Origin: CAVQCJ01 sp963771835
Lineage (GTDB): Bacteria > Actinomycetota > Actinomycetes > Prado026
Assembly: GCA_963771835.1 (NCBI GenBank)
Contig: CAVYVA010000002.1
Coordinates: forward strand, 682,001 to 746,000
DNA length: 64,000 nt
Reading direction: 5' to 3'
Shown piece by piece: positions 44,054-53,988 of this stretch (position 1 is the first letter of the stretch; each line of letters starts with the position of its first letter). The translations under genes and the position numbers were made by a program. Below the pieces are notes generated by a model. It was not told the DNA's origin. It ran no database searches and saw nothing but the letters and a program-made list of their open reading frames with translations.

Positions 44054-44118
44054 CCGACTCGTGCGCATGTCTTGGGCCTTCGGACGTCCTGAAGGCCCGA
44101 GACGCGCACACGAGTCGG
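44054..44118. repeat. Palindromic intergenic repeat, copy 2
   Basis: Left arm CCGACTCGTGCGCATGTC..GGGCCTTC (44054-) and right arm GAAGGCCC..GACGCGCACACGAGTCGG (to 44118) are inverted complements with few mismatches. It is the same element as at 18801-18865 and lies between the racemase stop and the XPB-partner gene start. Confidence 0.88.
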
Positions 44119-44136
44119 GGAGCAGGAAGGGCTAGC

Positions 44137-46594
44137 GTGGGTCGGATGACCGTCCGGAGCCTGGCCGACGCCCTGCGCGCCGCCCCGGACGAAGCCCTCG
44201 AGGAGCTGCTGTCGACGCGTCCCGAGCTGCTGGTCCCCGTCCCGGTCGACCTGTCCCAGCTGGCCTACCGGGCCGCGTCGGGTCCGGCCGTGGCGCGGGC
44301 CCTGGACCGGCTCGACCGCTGGACGCTGCAGGTGCTCGAGGCGGCGTGCATCCCCGCCCAGGTGACCCGGGCAGGACTGCAGCGCCTGCTCGAGCCCGCC
44401 CCGCCGGAGGCGGTCGAGGCCGCGACCGACCTGCTGCTCGCCCAGTCGCTGCTGTGGGACGACGGCGAGCACCTCAACGCGGTGGCCGGGGTGCGGGAGG
44501 TCGCGGGACCGGCCCCGGCCGAGCTCGGCCCCCCGCTGGAGACGACGCTCGGCGTGCTCCCCCGCAGCCGCCTCCTCGACCTCGTCGACGACCTCGGGCT
44601 GCCGGCTCCCGACGACCCGGACGCGGCCATCGACCTGCTCATCGCCGCGCTCAGCGACCCCGCCCGCCTCGACCGGCTGCTGGGCCTGGCCCCCGCGCCC
44701 GCCCGCGAGCTGCTCGACCGGCTCGCCTGGGGCCCGCCGGTCGGGACCGTCGAGCGGGCCGACCGCGACGTCCGGGCCGCCACCGCCGCCTCCCCGGTCG
44801 ACTGGCTGCTGGCGCACGGGCTGCTGGTCGCCGCCGACGCGAGCACCGTCGTCCTGCCCAGCGAGGTGGCGCTGCACCTGCGCGGCGGCCGGGCCTTCCG
44901 CGAGCTGTACTGGCAGCCCCCGCAGCTGACCACGGACGCGCAGCCGCCGGTGGACCCCAGGCATGCGGACCGCACGGCCGCAGCCCAGGCCGACGGCTTC
45001 GTCCGGCTCGTCGAGGAGCTGCTGGAGGCCTGGGGGGTGGACCCGCCCGGGGTGCTCAAGGCCGGCGGCCTGGGCGTGCGCGAGCTGCGCAAGACCGCGA
45101 CGACGCTCGGGCTGGACGAGTGGGAGGTCGCCCTGGTCGTCGAGACCGCGCACGCCGCGGGGCTGCTCGGCGCCGGCGGCGCGATGGACACCGAGTGGCT
45201 GCCGACGCCCGCGTACGACCGGTGGCGGGCCGAGCCGGTCGCCGACCGCTGGGCCGAGCTCGCGTCGGCCTGGCTGCGCACCACCCGGGCGTCCGGGCTG
45301 GTGGGGACCCGGGACGACCGGGACAAGGTGGTGGCCGCGCTCGGCCCGGACGTGGACCGAGGGATCGCCCCGGAGACCCGGGCCGGCACCCTGAGCCTGC
45401 TCGCGTCGGTCCCGCCGGGGACGGTGGTCCCCGAGGACGACGTCGACGCGGCCCTGTACTGGTCGCTGCCCCGGCGCTCCGGCCTGGCGCGGTCGCTGAT
45501 CGTGCGCTGGACCGTGCGCGAGGCCGAACGGCTCGGGGTCACCGGGGCCGGCGCGCTGTCCACCCCCGGCCGGGCGCTGGTCGAGTCGACCCGGGCCCGG
45601 GACCGGACCGGTGCCGGCGTCCGGTCTCGACCTCGTCGCGGACGCGCTCGAGCCCCTGCTCCCGGCCCCCGTCGACCACGTCCTGCTGCAGGCGGACCTG
45701 ACCGCGGTGGCGCCCGGTCCGCTGGAGCCGGAGCTGGCGCAGGCGCTCGCGCTCGCGGCCGACGTGGAGTCCAAGGGCGGCGCCACCGTCTACCGGTTCA
45801 CGCCCTCGTCGGTCCGCCGGGCGCTGGACGCCGGCCGCAGTGCCGACGACCTGCACACCCTGCTCGCCACCCGCTCGCGCACACCGGTCCCGCAGCCGCT
45901 GACGTACCTGGTCGACGACGTCGCGAGGCGGCACGGGCGGATCCGGGTCGGCGCGGCCGCCTCGTACGTCCGCTGCGACGACACGGCCCTGCTGGACGAG
46001 CTCACCGCGCTCACCGGGGGGCGCGCGGCCGAGCTGCGGCTGCGCCGGCTGGCTCCGACGGTGCTGTCGTCCCAGTCGGCGCCGGACGTGCTGCTGGACC
46101 GGCTGCGCGAGCTGGGCTACGCCCCCGCCGCCGAGTCCGCGGACGGCGCGGTCATCCTGCGCCGCTCGGACGCCAGGCGGACCTCCGCCCGCAACCGCCC
46201 GCCGCAGCAGTCCTGGCAGGTGGTCACCCAGCCGGCCCGGCCCGGCGCCACGCTGGTGGCCGCCGCCGTGCGGGCGCTGCGCGCCGGTGACCGGGCGGCC
46301 CGGGCGCCGCGCGGCCAGGTCGTGAGCGGGATGGCGTCCACCGGGGCAGTCCCCCGGACCGCCGCGACCAGCACGCTGGAGCTGCTGCGGACCGCGATCG
46401 AGCGGGCCAGGCCGGTGTGGATCGGCTACGTCGACACGCACGGCGGGGTGACCGAGCGGGTGGTCGACCCGGTCCGCCTGGAGGGTGGCTACCTGACGGC
46501 GTACGACCACCGGTACGAGGAGGTGCACACGTTCGCGGTGCACCGGATCACCGGGGTCGCGGCGCTGGACGAGGACGGCGTCGACCAGGCGTAG
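44137..46594 (+). CDS. XPB-helicase partner (Helicase_C_3/WYL-like) (one frameshift)
   Basis: About 818 residues. The N-terminal and middle part (SLADALRAAPDEALEELLSTRPELL; LDRLDRWTLQVLEAACIP) is the family of actinobacterial proteins that resemble the XPB N-terminal/damage-recognition region. The C-terminal end (RPVWIGYVDTHGGVTERVVDPVRLEGGYLTAYDHRYEEVHTFAVHRI) is WYL-like, a possible nucleic-acid or ligand binding fold. One extra base at 45610 breaks it. GTG 44137 has a good RBS (AGGAAGG), while ATG 44146 has TAGCGT 7 nt upstream, so either start is plausible. It is expected to act with the XPB helicase encoded at 49.9 kb in repair or transcription-coupled duplex opening. Confidence 0.82.
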
Positions 46595-46614
46595 ACCCCT
46601 GGCCGCCGCCGTTC

Positions 46615-47916
46615 CTACCCGGACGAGGCCCGACCGACCTGCCCTGGTCTGCGCGTGATGCGGTACCGAAGCACGAGGAAGGGCAGGTCGAAGACGCGGA
46701 ACGCGTGCTCCGCGCCCAGCCCCCCGTCCTCGACGAACACCGTGAGCCGTTCGGCGAACCCGTGCACGGCCAGCGACGTCAGCGCGCGGGTGTCCGGCTC
46801 GATGTACGTCAGGTAGTGGCCGGCGTGCCCGGCCGGGTCGCCGACGCTGGTCAGCAGCAGCCCGCCGCCCGGCAGGTTGCGCGGCGCGAGGGTCGCGGTG
46901 AAGCTCGCCTGCGGCAACGGGAACCCGACGCTGACGTACCCCGTGCCGTGGTGCCGGTACGTCGTGTAGATGCCGATGTAGATGGGCTCGTCGTCGTCCG
47001 CGAACGACCGGATCCAGCCGCGCACGACGAGGTCGTCGCGCGTGACGGTGTCGATCCGGGACCGGATGCCCCGCTGCGTCTCCCGCTGGTTCATCGGCAC
47101 GTTGGCCTGGCCCAGCGGCCGCGCGACCAGCGAGCGGTACAGCAGGTAGCCCGGCCGCACCCACAACCGCCAGTGCGGCTCGATGTCCAGGCTGAACCGC
47201 GTGGTGTGCTCGTAGAACTCACGCACCGCGGGGTCGACGCCGCCGGGGTCGAAGTCCGGGCCCGCCAGCTCGTCGAGCGAGCCGACGATCCCGACGTCGG
47301 CGGCGTCGGCCACGTACTCGCCGCCGACGACCTCGGCGAGCGCGCGGACGTAGCCGGTGCCCACGTACCGGGTCCGGGCCTCGAGCGGGACGACGAACGG
47401 GAGGTCGGCCGCCGGTACGGCCTCCGCCAGCAGGCTCACCTGCTCGGCACGGAACACCAGCGCCGACACCGTCCGGTACGTCACGACCACGGTGGCGGCG
47501 ACCACGGCGGGCGGGACCTGCGGACGGCGCACCGCGAGACCCGCGCCGACGGCTGCGCCGAGCACCGGCCCCAGCAGCACCTTCTGCGGACGCAGCCCGA
47601 GCGCCCCCGCCACGGCGCCCGCGCCGGTGCCGACGACGACCGGCCCGGCCCCCGGCAGCAGCCCTGCGGCCCAGCCGAGCGGTGCCGCGATCGCCCCGCT
47701 GGCCGCGATGCGGGACCACAGCGCCGGGATCTGCCCCGGCTTCTGCCTGGCCCTGGCCGCGGCATCGACGACGGCGAGCCCGATCGCTCCCGCGGCGACG
47801 CCGGCCACCCGCGCCCACCGACCGCGGTGGCTGGTCAGCGCGAGACCGGCCAGCCCGCCCAGCGCCGCCGAGAAGCCGGTCGAGCCGCCACGCGGGCCGG
47901 CGTCATCCGACGCCAT
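46615..47916 (-). CDS. Membrane-linked protein of unknown function
   Basis: 433 residues. The N-terminal 160 residues have four to five short hydrophobic segments (FSAALGGLAGLALTSHRG, VAGVAAGAIGLAVVDAAARA, GAIAAPLGWAAGLLPGAGPVVVGTGAGAVAGALG, VAATVVVTYRTVSALVF). The C-terminal part is soluble and contains EFYEHTTRFSLDIEPHWRLWVRPGYLLYRSLVARPLGQANVPMNQRE and IYIGIYTTYRHHGTGYVSVGFPLPQASFTATL. I do not recognise the family. ATG 47916 lies inside the end of the flippase-like gene (14 bp overlap), so the two are likely co-translated and may share lipid or envelope work. Confidence 0.75.
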   Translation of the reverse strand: MASDDAGPRGGSTGFSAALGGLAGLALTSHRGRWARVAGVAAGAIGLAVVDAAARARQKPGQIPALWSRIAASGAIAAPLGWAAGLLPGAGPVVVGTGAGAVAGALGLRPQKVLLGPVLGAAVGAGLAVRRPQVPPAVVAATVVVTYRTVSALVFRAEQVSLLAEAVPAADLPFVVPLEARTRYVGTGYVRALAEVVGGEYVADAADVGIVGSLDELAGPDFDPGGVDPAVREFYEHTTRFSLDIEPHWRLWVRPGYLLYRSLVARPLGQANVPMNQRETQRGIRSRIDTVTRDDLVVRGWIRSFADDDEPIYIGIYTTYRHHGTGYVSVGFPLPQASFTATLAPRNLPGGGLLLTSVGDPAGHAGHYLTYIEPDTRALTSLAVHGFAERLTVFVEDGGLGAEHAFRVFDLPFLVLRYRITRRPGQVGRASSG

Positions 47917-49036
47917 CGAGCTCCGCCAGCGCGGCCGGCGCCGCCGGCACCGCCTTGCCGTCGACGATGCGCTTGGAGTCCTTGGGGCGGCGCCACTTCT
48001 GCGAGTGCCGCCAGTACAGGTAGGTCACCAGACCGATCGGGATGGGGACCAGGAACGTCGCGACCCGGTAGAGCAGCACCGCCGCGATCACCGCGGGCTG
48101 GTCGGACTCGGGCAGCCCGTACCCGAGCACCGCGACCAGCACGATCTCGACGACCCCGAGACCGCCCGGCGTGGGGACGATCAGCGACGCGAACGTGGCT
48201 GCGCCGAACGCCGTCAGGATCATCGCCCAGGAGATCGTCGACTCGTCCAGGCCCTGCATCCGGCAGGAGACGCCGAGCACGAACGCCGCCGTCAGCTGCG
48301 ACAGCAGCATCGCCGCGGTGAGCCGCCTCCAGCACCACCTCAGCAGTCCCACCATCAGCGCGCGGAACCTGGGCACCTCGGCGGTGAGGTCGGGCACCTT
48401 GGTGCGCCGGACCATCCGGGCCAGCCGGCGCAGCACCCGGTCCGACCACGCACCGACCTTCTCCGCGAACCCCTGGCTGCGCAGGATCAGCCCGAGGACC
48501 ACGACCGCGACCACGACGAGCACGGTGAGGATGAGCGCCACCCAACCGGTGCCGGCCGGCGCCGTGCCCTGCAGCACCACGACGCTGAGCGAGAGCGCGA
48601 GCAGGATGTACTTGGTCATCTGCGACCAGGTCCCGGTGACGACCACCTCGGACGTGATGTCCGACAGCGAGAAGCCCCACGAGCGGAGCATCGCGAAGTT
48701 GAGGCCGGTCGCCACAGCGCCGCCCTCGGGGACGGTGTTGGACAGCGCGGCCGAGGCCGTGTTGGTGACCGCGGCCTCGCGGACCCGAAGACCGGGCAGG
48801 GCGATGACGATCGGAGGCCAGTTGGTGGCCAGGTTCACCACCCCGAGCACGACGACCACGACCAGCTGGACCCAGGTGATCAGCGAGATCGCGTCCGCCG
48901 ACTCCGACGTGCTGTGCAGCTCGCTGAACAGGTACCACAGCGCGAGCACCACGACGCCGTACGAGAGCACCCCGGACAGGATCCGTCGGGCCACGCCCTG
49001 CGGGCGATCCTTGGGGAGCCCGGCGTCGTCTTGCAC
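47903..49036 (-). CDS. Lysylphosphatidylglycerol-synthase-TM / flippase-like membrane protein
   Basis: 377 residues with about eight hydrophobic segments. NTASAALSNTVPEGGAVATGLNFAMLRSWGFS and VPTPGGLGVVEIVLVAVLGYGLP are the two hallmark motifs of the LPG synthase TM (UPF0104/AglD-like) family. Members move or use lipid-linked precursors or act with synthases of aminoacyl-lipids; no synthase domain is present here. The GTG at 49036 follows TAGGTT at 6 nt, a leaderless signal. It overlaps the downstream unknown membrane gene by 14 bp. The lipid substrate is unknown. Confidence 0.87.
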   Translation of the reverse strand: MQDDAGLPKDRPQGVARRILSGVLSYGVVVLALWYLFSELHSTSESADAISLITWVQLVVVVVLGVVNLATNWPPIVIALPGLRVREAAVTNTASAALSNTVPEGGAVATGLNFAMLRSWGFSLSDITSEVVVTGTWSQMTKYILLALSLSVVVLQGTAPAGTGWVALILTVLVVVAVVVLGLILRSQGFAEKVGAWSDRVLRRLARMVRRTKVPDLTAEVPRFRALMVGLLRWCWRRLTAAMLLSQLTAAFVLGVSCRMQGLDESTISWAMILTAFGAATFASLIVPTPGGLGVVEIVLVAVLGYGLPESDQPAVIAAVLLYRVATFLVPIPIGLVTYLYWRHSQKWRRPKDSKRIVDGKAVPAAPAALAELDGVG

Positions 49037-49100
49037 ACCGCAAACCTACGGTCGCGCACCGCAGTCTGCCTGGGCTGCCGCACCGGAGGTTTCGCCGGGT

Positions 49101-49526
49101 CTACCCGGAACCGGGGCGGCGGCGGTACGTGATGGCCCACTTCTGCGTCCAGGTCCGGCGGTCGGGTGAGGCCTCCCAGCGCCAGCCGAACCCGTCCGGG
49201 CCGATGTCGGAGAAGATCATCCGCTTGTACAGCCGCTCGGCGTCCACCCGGTCGGGGGTGCCGAGCACGAACGTCCCGTCCGAGCGCAGGCCCCCGACGA
49301 ACGCCCAGTAGCTGCCGGTCGAGTCCACCCAGGTCTGCCGCCACCCGCCGGTCAGCGGGTCGGGGACGCTGACGCTCAGACCGGTGAACGGCTCGTCCCC
49401 CGGCGCCTCGAACCGCTCGACCACGACGCGCCCGTCCAGCTCCCTGGTGACGGTGTTGGTCCCCTGGCCGCCGTCCCAGCTGCAGTCCCAGGTGCCCAGC
49501 CAGAAGTCCAGGTCCTCTTCAGCCAT
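49101..49526 (-). CDS. DUF1579-like small protein
   Basis: 141 residues: FWLGTWDCSWDGGQGTNTVTRELDGRVVVERFEAPGDEPFTGLSVSVPDPLTGGWRQTWVDSTGSYWAFVGG. This is the DUF1579-type lipocalin-like fold (WLGTW, Trp-rich strands, WRQTWVD). Ligand unknown. CAGGCT lies 7 nt before ATG 49526. It is separated by 64 bp from the flippase-like gene on the same strand. Confidence 0.75.
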   Translation of the reverse strand: MAEEDLDFWLGTWDCSWDGGQGTNTVTRELDGRVVVERFEAPGDEPFTGLSVSVPDPLTGGWRQTWVDSTGSYWAFVGGLRSDGTFVLGTPDRVDAERLYKRMIFSDIGPDGFGWRWEASPDRRTWTQKWAITYRRRPGSG

Positions 49527-49586
49527 GGCTGAAAGCCTGCCAGGGCGGTGCTTCACTGGTGGGAAGCGGGGGACCGGGAGGTCCCG

Positions 49587-49793
49587 ATGAAGGTCATGCT
49601 TGCGCTGCTGGTCCCGATCCTGGTGCTGGCCGGACTGGGCCTGAGATGGCACTGGCTCTGGTGGGCGGCGGTGGTGGTGATCGTCGTGTGGTCGGTGGGG
49701 CTCGCGGCCGGCCTGGCCGCCCAGGAGGGCGAGGACCAGGCCGAGCACTTCCCCAGCGCGGCTGACGAGACGGGCGAGCCGAGCGGGACGTAG
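49587..49793 (+). CDS. Small two-span membrane protein
   Basis: 68 residues from ATG 49587 after GGGAGG. VMLALLVPILVLAGLGLRWHWLWWAAVVVIVVWSVGLAAGLAA contains two hydrophobic spans with a short RWHW turn, then an acidic tail (EGEDQAEHFPSAADETGEPSGT). No known family. The strong RBS makes expression likely. It is upstream of the XPB helicase gene by 130 bp. Confidence 0.65.
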   Translation: MKVMLALLVPILVLAGLGLRWHWLWWAAVVVIVVWSVGLAAGLAAQEGEDQAEHFPSAADETGEPSGT

Positions 49794-49923
49794 GTCGGCG
49801 GCGGCTCCACCGCTCCACCGGCGCCCGGTGGGCCGCGGCGGTGGGATGGATGCGCGAGACTGGGGCGTTCACCAGCCAGCGTCCACCCCCGAGCTCCCCC
49901 GACCGTCCCCGGAAGGCCCACGC

Positions 49924-51582
49924 GTGACCGACGGCCCGTTGATCGTCCAGTCCGACAAGACCCTGCTGCTCGAGGTCGACCACGAGCTCGCGCACGAGTG
50001 CCGGCTGGCGATCGCCCCGTTCGCGGAGCTCGAGCGGGCTCCCGAGCACGTCCACACGTACCGGCTCACCCCGCTGGGCCTGTGGAACGCGCGCGCCGCC
50101 GGTCACGACGCCGAGCAGGTCGTCGACGTGCTGCTGCGCTACAGCCGGTACGCCGTGCCGCACGCGCTGCTCGTCGACGTCGCCGAGACGATGGGCCGGT
50201 ACGGGCGGCTGCGGCTGCTCTCCCACCCCGCCCACGGCCTGGTGCTGGAGTCGACCGACCGGCCGGTGCTCGAGGAGGTGCTGCGGTCCAAGAAGGTCGC
50301 CCCGCTCGTCGGCGCGCGCCTGGACGCGGACACCGTGGCCGTGCACCCGTCCGAGCGCGGGCACCTCAAGCAGGTGCTGCTCAAGCTGGGGTGGCCGGCC
50401 GAGGACATGGCCGGGTACGTCGACGGCGAGCACCACCCGATCGAGCTCGTCGAGGACGGGTGGTCGCTGCGCCCGTACCAGCGGGACGCGGCCGACGGTT
50501 TCTGGGCCGGCGGGTCCGGGGTCGTCGTCCTGCCGTGCGGGGCCGGCAAGACCATCGTGGGCGCCGCGGCCATGGCCCGGGCGCAGGCCACCACGCTGAT
50601 CCTGGTCACCAACACCGTCGCCGCCCGGCAGTGGAAGCACGAGCTGCTCAAGCGCACCACGCTCACCGAGGAGGAGATCGGCGAGTACTCCGGGGCGCGC
50701 AAGCAGATCCGGCCGGTGACCATCGCCACGTACCAGGTGATGACCACGCGCCGCAAGGGCGTGTACGCCCACCTCGAGCTGTTCGACGAGCGCGACTGGG
50801 GCCTGATCCTGTACGACGAGGTGCACCTGCTGCCGGCCCCGATCTTCCGTTTCACCGCGGACATCCAGTCCCGGCGCCGGCTCGGCCTGACCGCCACGCT
50901 GGTGCGCGAGGACGGGCACGAGGGCGACGTGTTCTCGCTGATCGGGCCCAAGCGCTACGACGCGCCGTGGAAGGACATCGAGGCGCAGGGCTACATCGCG
51001 CCCGCCGACTGCGTCGAGGTCCGGGTGACGCTCACCGACCACGAACGGCTGGCGTACGCGACCGCGGAGCCGGAGGAGCGCTACCGGCTCTGCTCGACCA
51101 CCGCGTCCAAGGCCCGCGTCGTGGAGCGCCTGGTCGAGCTGCACGCCGGCTCGCCGACGCTGGTGATCGGCCAGTACATCGACCAGCTCGACGACCTCGG
51201 CGAACGGCTGGGCGTGCCCGTCGTGAAGGGCGAGACCACGGTGCGCGAGCGGGAGCGGCTGTTCGAGGCGTTCCGCAACGGCGAGGTGTCCACGCTGGTC
51301 GTGAGCAAGGTGGCGAACTTCTCGATCGACCTGCCCGAGGCCTCGGTGGCGATCCAGGTGTCCGGCTCGTTCGGCTCGCGGCAGGAGGAGGCGCAGCGGC
51401 TCGGCCGGATCCTGCGGCCGAAGGCGGACGGGCACGCCGCGCGCTTCTACGCCGTGGTGGCCAGGGACACCGTCGACCAGGACTTCGCCGCGCACCGGCA
51501 GCGGTTCCTGGCCGAGCAGGGGTACGCGTACACGATCGTCGACGCGGACGATGTGCTCGCCGGGGAGATTCCCGAGCCGTAG
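49924..51582 (+). CDS. XPB/Ssl2-like DNA repair helicase
   Basis: 552 residues from GTG 49924. Superfamily 2 helicase: LRPYQRDAADGFW (Q-like), Walker A LPCGAGKT (about residue 203), DEVH Walker B in LYDEVHLLPAP (about 298), RLGLTATLVREDGHEGDVFSLIGPK with the RED motif typical of XPB (about 328), motif V/VI VSGSFGSRQEEAQRLGRILRPK. The N-terminal domain (SDKTLLLEVDHELAHECRLAIAPFAELERAPEH) is the XPB damage-recognition type. It unwinds DNA 3' to 5' and is thought to help open damaged or transcribed DNA. The partner protein is encoded 5.8 kb upstream. Confidence 0.94.
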   Translation: MTDGPLIVQSDKTLLLEVDHELAHECRLAIAPFAELERAPEHVHTYRLTPLGLWNARAAGHDAEQVVDVLLRYSRYAVPHALLVDVAETMGRYGRLRLLSHPAHGLVLESTDRPVLEEVLRSKKVAPLVGARLDADTVAVHPSERGHLKQVLLKLGWPAEDMAGYVDGEHHPIELVEDGWSLRPYQRDAADGFWAGGSGVVVLPCGAGKTIVGAAAMARAQATTLILVTNTVAARQWKHELLKRTTLTEEEIGEYSGARKQIRPVTIATYQVMTTRRKGVYAHLELFDERDWGLILYDEVHLLPAPIFRFTADIQSRRRLGLTATLVREDGHEGDVFSLIGPKRYDAPWKDIEAQGYIAPADCVEVRVTLTDHERLAYATAEPEERYRLCSTTASKARVVERLVELHAGSPTLVIGQYIDQLDDLGERLGVPVVKGETTVRERERLFEAFRNGEVSTLVVSKVANFSIDLPEASVAIQVSGSFGSRQEEAQRLGRILRPKADGHAARFYAVVARDTVDQDFAAHRQRFLAEQGYAYTIVDADDVLAGEIPEP

Positions 51583-51675
51583 GCGCAGTTGTTATGTCTT
51601 CGGTGCTTGCGCCACCGGTTCATCAGGTATCGTCCCGCCGTCGAACCGGACCGACGGGTTCGCGACTCGAGGGGG

Positions 51676-53862
51676 ATGGTCCACTTGGCCACGCTCAGCA
51701 CCCGCCGGCTCGTCCCGCTCGGGATCGCCGCGCTGACCGCCGCGACGACGGCGCTCGCCGGGACCACCGGAGCGTCCGCGGCCGGTCACGACGCGCGTAC
51801 CGCCGCCGCCGCGCTCCCGACGTACACCAACGGGCTCATCGCCTACAGCTGCAAGGGTTTCGCGGGCATCGCGGGCAACGACGGCTGGGTGACCAAGCAG
51901 ATCGGCGGTGCCGCGGCGTTCGCCCCGATGAGCTTCTGGGGGCCGTACCACGGCGGCGTGAACTGGTCGGCCGACGGGTCCGAGATGGTGCACGACGCCC
52001 AGTTCAGCGAGCTGGCCGGGGGCGGCCGGAACACCGCGCACACGGTCTTCCTGAGCGAGGCCGACGCCGACTACCCCTGGCAGGACACGAACTACCTCAA
52101 CAACCCCGCCACCGCCGTCGACACCGACACGTCGTTCACGCCGGACGGCACCGGCGTCCTGTTCACCCGGACCGACGGCGCGACGCAGCAGATCGAGTCC
52201 ATCGCGGCGGCCGGCGAGGACCCGCCCGAGCCGCTCCCCCAGCCGGCCGGGTCGAACCGCGAGCCGACCATGTCCGTCAACGGCGACATCGCGTTCGTCA
52301 ACGTCGCGGACAGCGGCCCCACCATGGGTGTCCCGTGGGTGTGGTTCCTGCCGAACGGGTCGACCACGCCGGTCGCCCTGCAGCCGGGCGATCTCCCCGC
52401 GTTCTCCCCGGACGGCGCCCTGATCGCGTTCGTCACCGGCGGCGCCGTATCCACGATGACGACGGCCGGTGCCTCGGTCACCGCGGTGGGCCCGGGCAGC
52501 GGCAGCTTCCCGGGGACGATCAAGGACTTCGCCTGGTCGCCGGACGGGACGACGTTCGTGTTCGGCCTCGCGGTCGGGACGGGCGCGGTCTCCACGGCAC
52601 CGGTCACCGCCGGCAGCTCCCTGACCAGCGTGCCGGTGTCAGCCTGCATCACCAGCGTGGCCGACCAGGTCTCCTGGCAGAGCGTCCCCGCCGGGACCTC
52701 GCGCGACAAGGTCGTCCGGCGTCTGGGGGTCGACCCGCGAGGGCACGTCGATCGCGGTCTCGCACGCCACGTTCAAGACCGACGGGACCGCCGACGCGGT
52801 CGTGCTGGCCGACTCCACCCACTTCCCGGACGGGTTGTCCGGCACCCCGCTGGCCACGTTCGTGCACGGGCCGCTGCTCCTCACGCCCGGCACTGCCGCC
52901 ACCGCGACGGTCGCGATCAAGGCCGAGATCGCCCGGGTGCTCGGCTCGACGTCCAAGCCCATCTACATCCTGGGTGGCACCGGCGCGGTCAGCCGAGCAT
53001 CGAGAACGACCTGAAGGCCACGTACAGCTCGATCACCCGGCTGTCCGGCGCTTCACCGCGAGGACACCTCGCTGGCCATCGCGAACTTCATGGGCCACGA
53101 CGCGACCGCTCCGCGCGAGATCCTGCTGGCGACCGGGACCGACTTCCCGGACGGGCTGTCGGCCGGCGCCGCCGCGGCCTCGTACTGGCCGAGCAGCGGT
53201 GGCGGGGCGGTGCTGCTGACCAGCGGAGCAACCCTGCCGCCGAAGGTGAAGGCCTACATCGACAGCGCCATCGCCAACGAGGGTGCGAACAAGGTCTACG
53301 TCACCACCGTCGGGGGCCTGGCCGGCAAGGCCTACCCACCGTCGGTGCAACCCCGATGTGATCACGTGCACCGGCGCCGACCGGTTCGCGACGTCAGCCT
53401 GCGTCGCCGAGGTGCACTTCGGCGCCCAGCCGAACGTCGACGATCGCGACCGGGCTCTCGTTCCCGGACGCGCTCTCCGGCGGGGCCTTCGCCGGGTCGA
53501 TCAACGCACCGTTGCTGCTGGCGCCGGCGACCCTGGCCAACAGCGGGAACGAATCGCCGTACTTCCTCACGCGACGTCAGGAGCGACCTCGACGGCGTAC
53601 ATCTTCGGTGGGACCGGCGTGATCACCGCCGACGCAGCAGTCCCAGCTGCAGAGCATCATCGGGCTCGGCACGCTCTACCTCGACAACCCCGCCTCGGTG
53701 CTGACGGCGGCGAGCCGGGCGATGGCCAGGGCGAACGAGCGGCGCGAAGGCCGGCACCGTTCGTCAAGAAACCGCCCCGACGGCCGGGGCACGCCGGCCG
53801 CAGGTTACGGCCGTTCCAGGACGGCAGCGCAGGGTAGCTCCGATCACGTACTACGGCCGTAG
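51676..53862 (+). CDS. Secreted cell-wall-binding-repeat protein A (about eight frame breaks)
   Basis: A surface protein of about 720 residues. ATG 51676 (TTG 51685 has better RBS spacing) starts a signal peptide (LVPLGIAALTAATTALAGTTGASA). An N-terminal TolB/beta-propeller-like part follows (NWSADGSEMVH, TSFTPDGTGVLFTR, PAFSPDGALIAFV, FAWSPDGTTFVFG). Then come three CWB2 (cell wall-binding 2) repeats, read across shifts: VVLADSTHFPDGLSG, ILLATGTDFPDGLSAG and LSFPDALSGGAFAG. Frame breaks lie near 52720, 52992, 53050, 53342, 53439, 53567 and 53634, both +1 and -1. Each is repaired by comparison with the downstream paralogue. Its end is uncertain (TAG 53835-53837 in another frame, or 53860-53862 used here). 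It probably sits on the wall surface. Confidence 0.72.
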
Positions 53863-53988
53863 GCGCGCGAGGGCGCTGCGGTCCTCGGACGCGCGCGGCG
53901 TAACCTCCGCCGTCTGCCCGACGCCGAGGTGGCCGGTACCGTCATGAGTGGACGCCCGGACCCGGGCGTCCGAGGGGCGGGAGTCCGG

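Noticed and set aside
43660..45786. Long antisense frame across the racemase and XPB-partner genes
   Set aside because: Shadow with Arg/Gly-rich composition; the sense-strand genes have clear family motifs.
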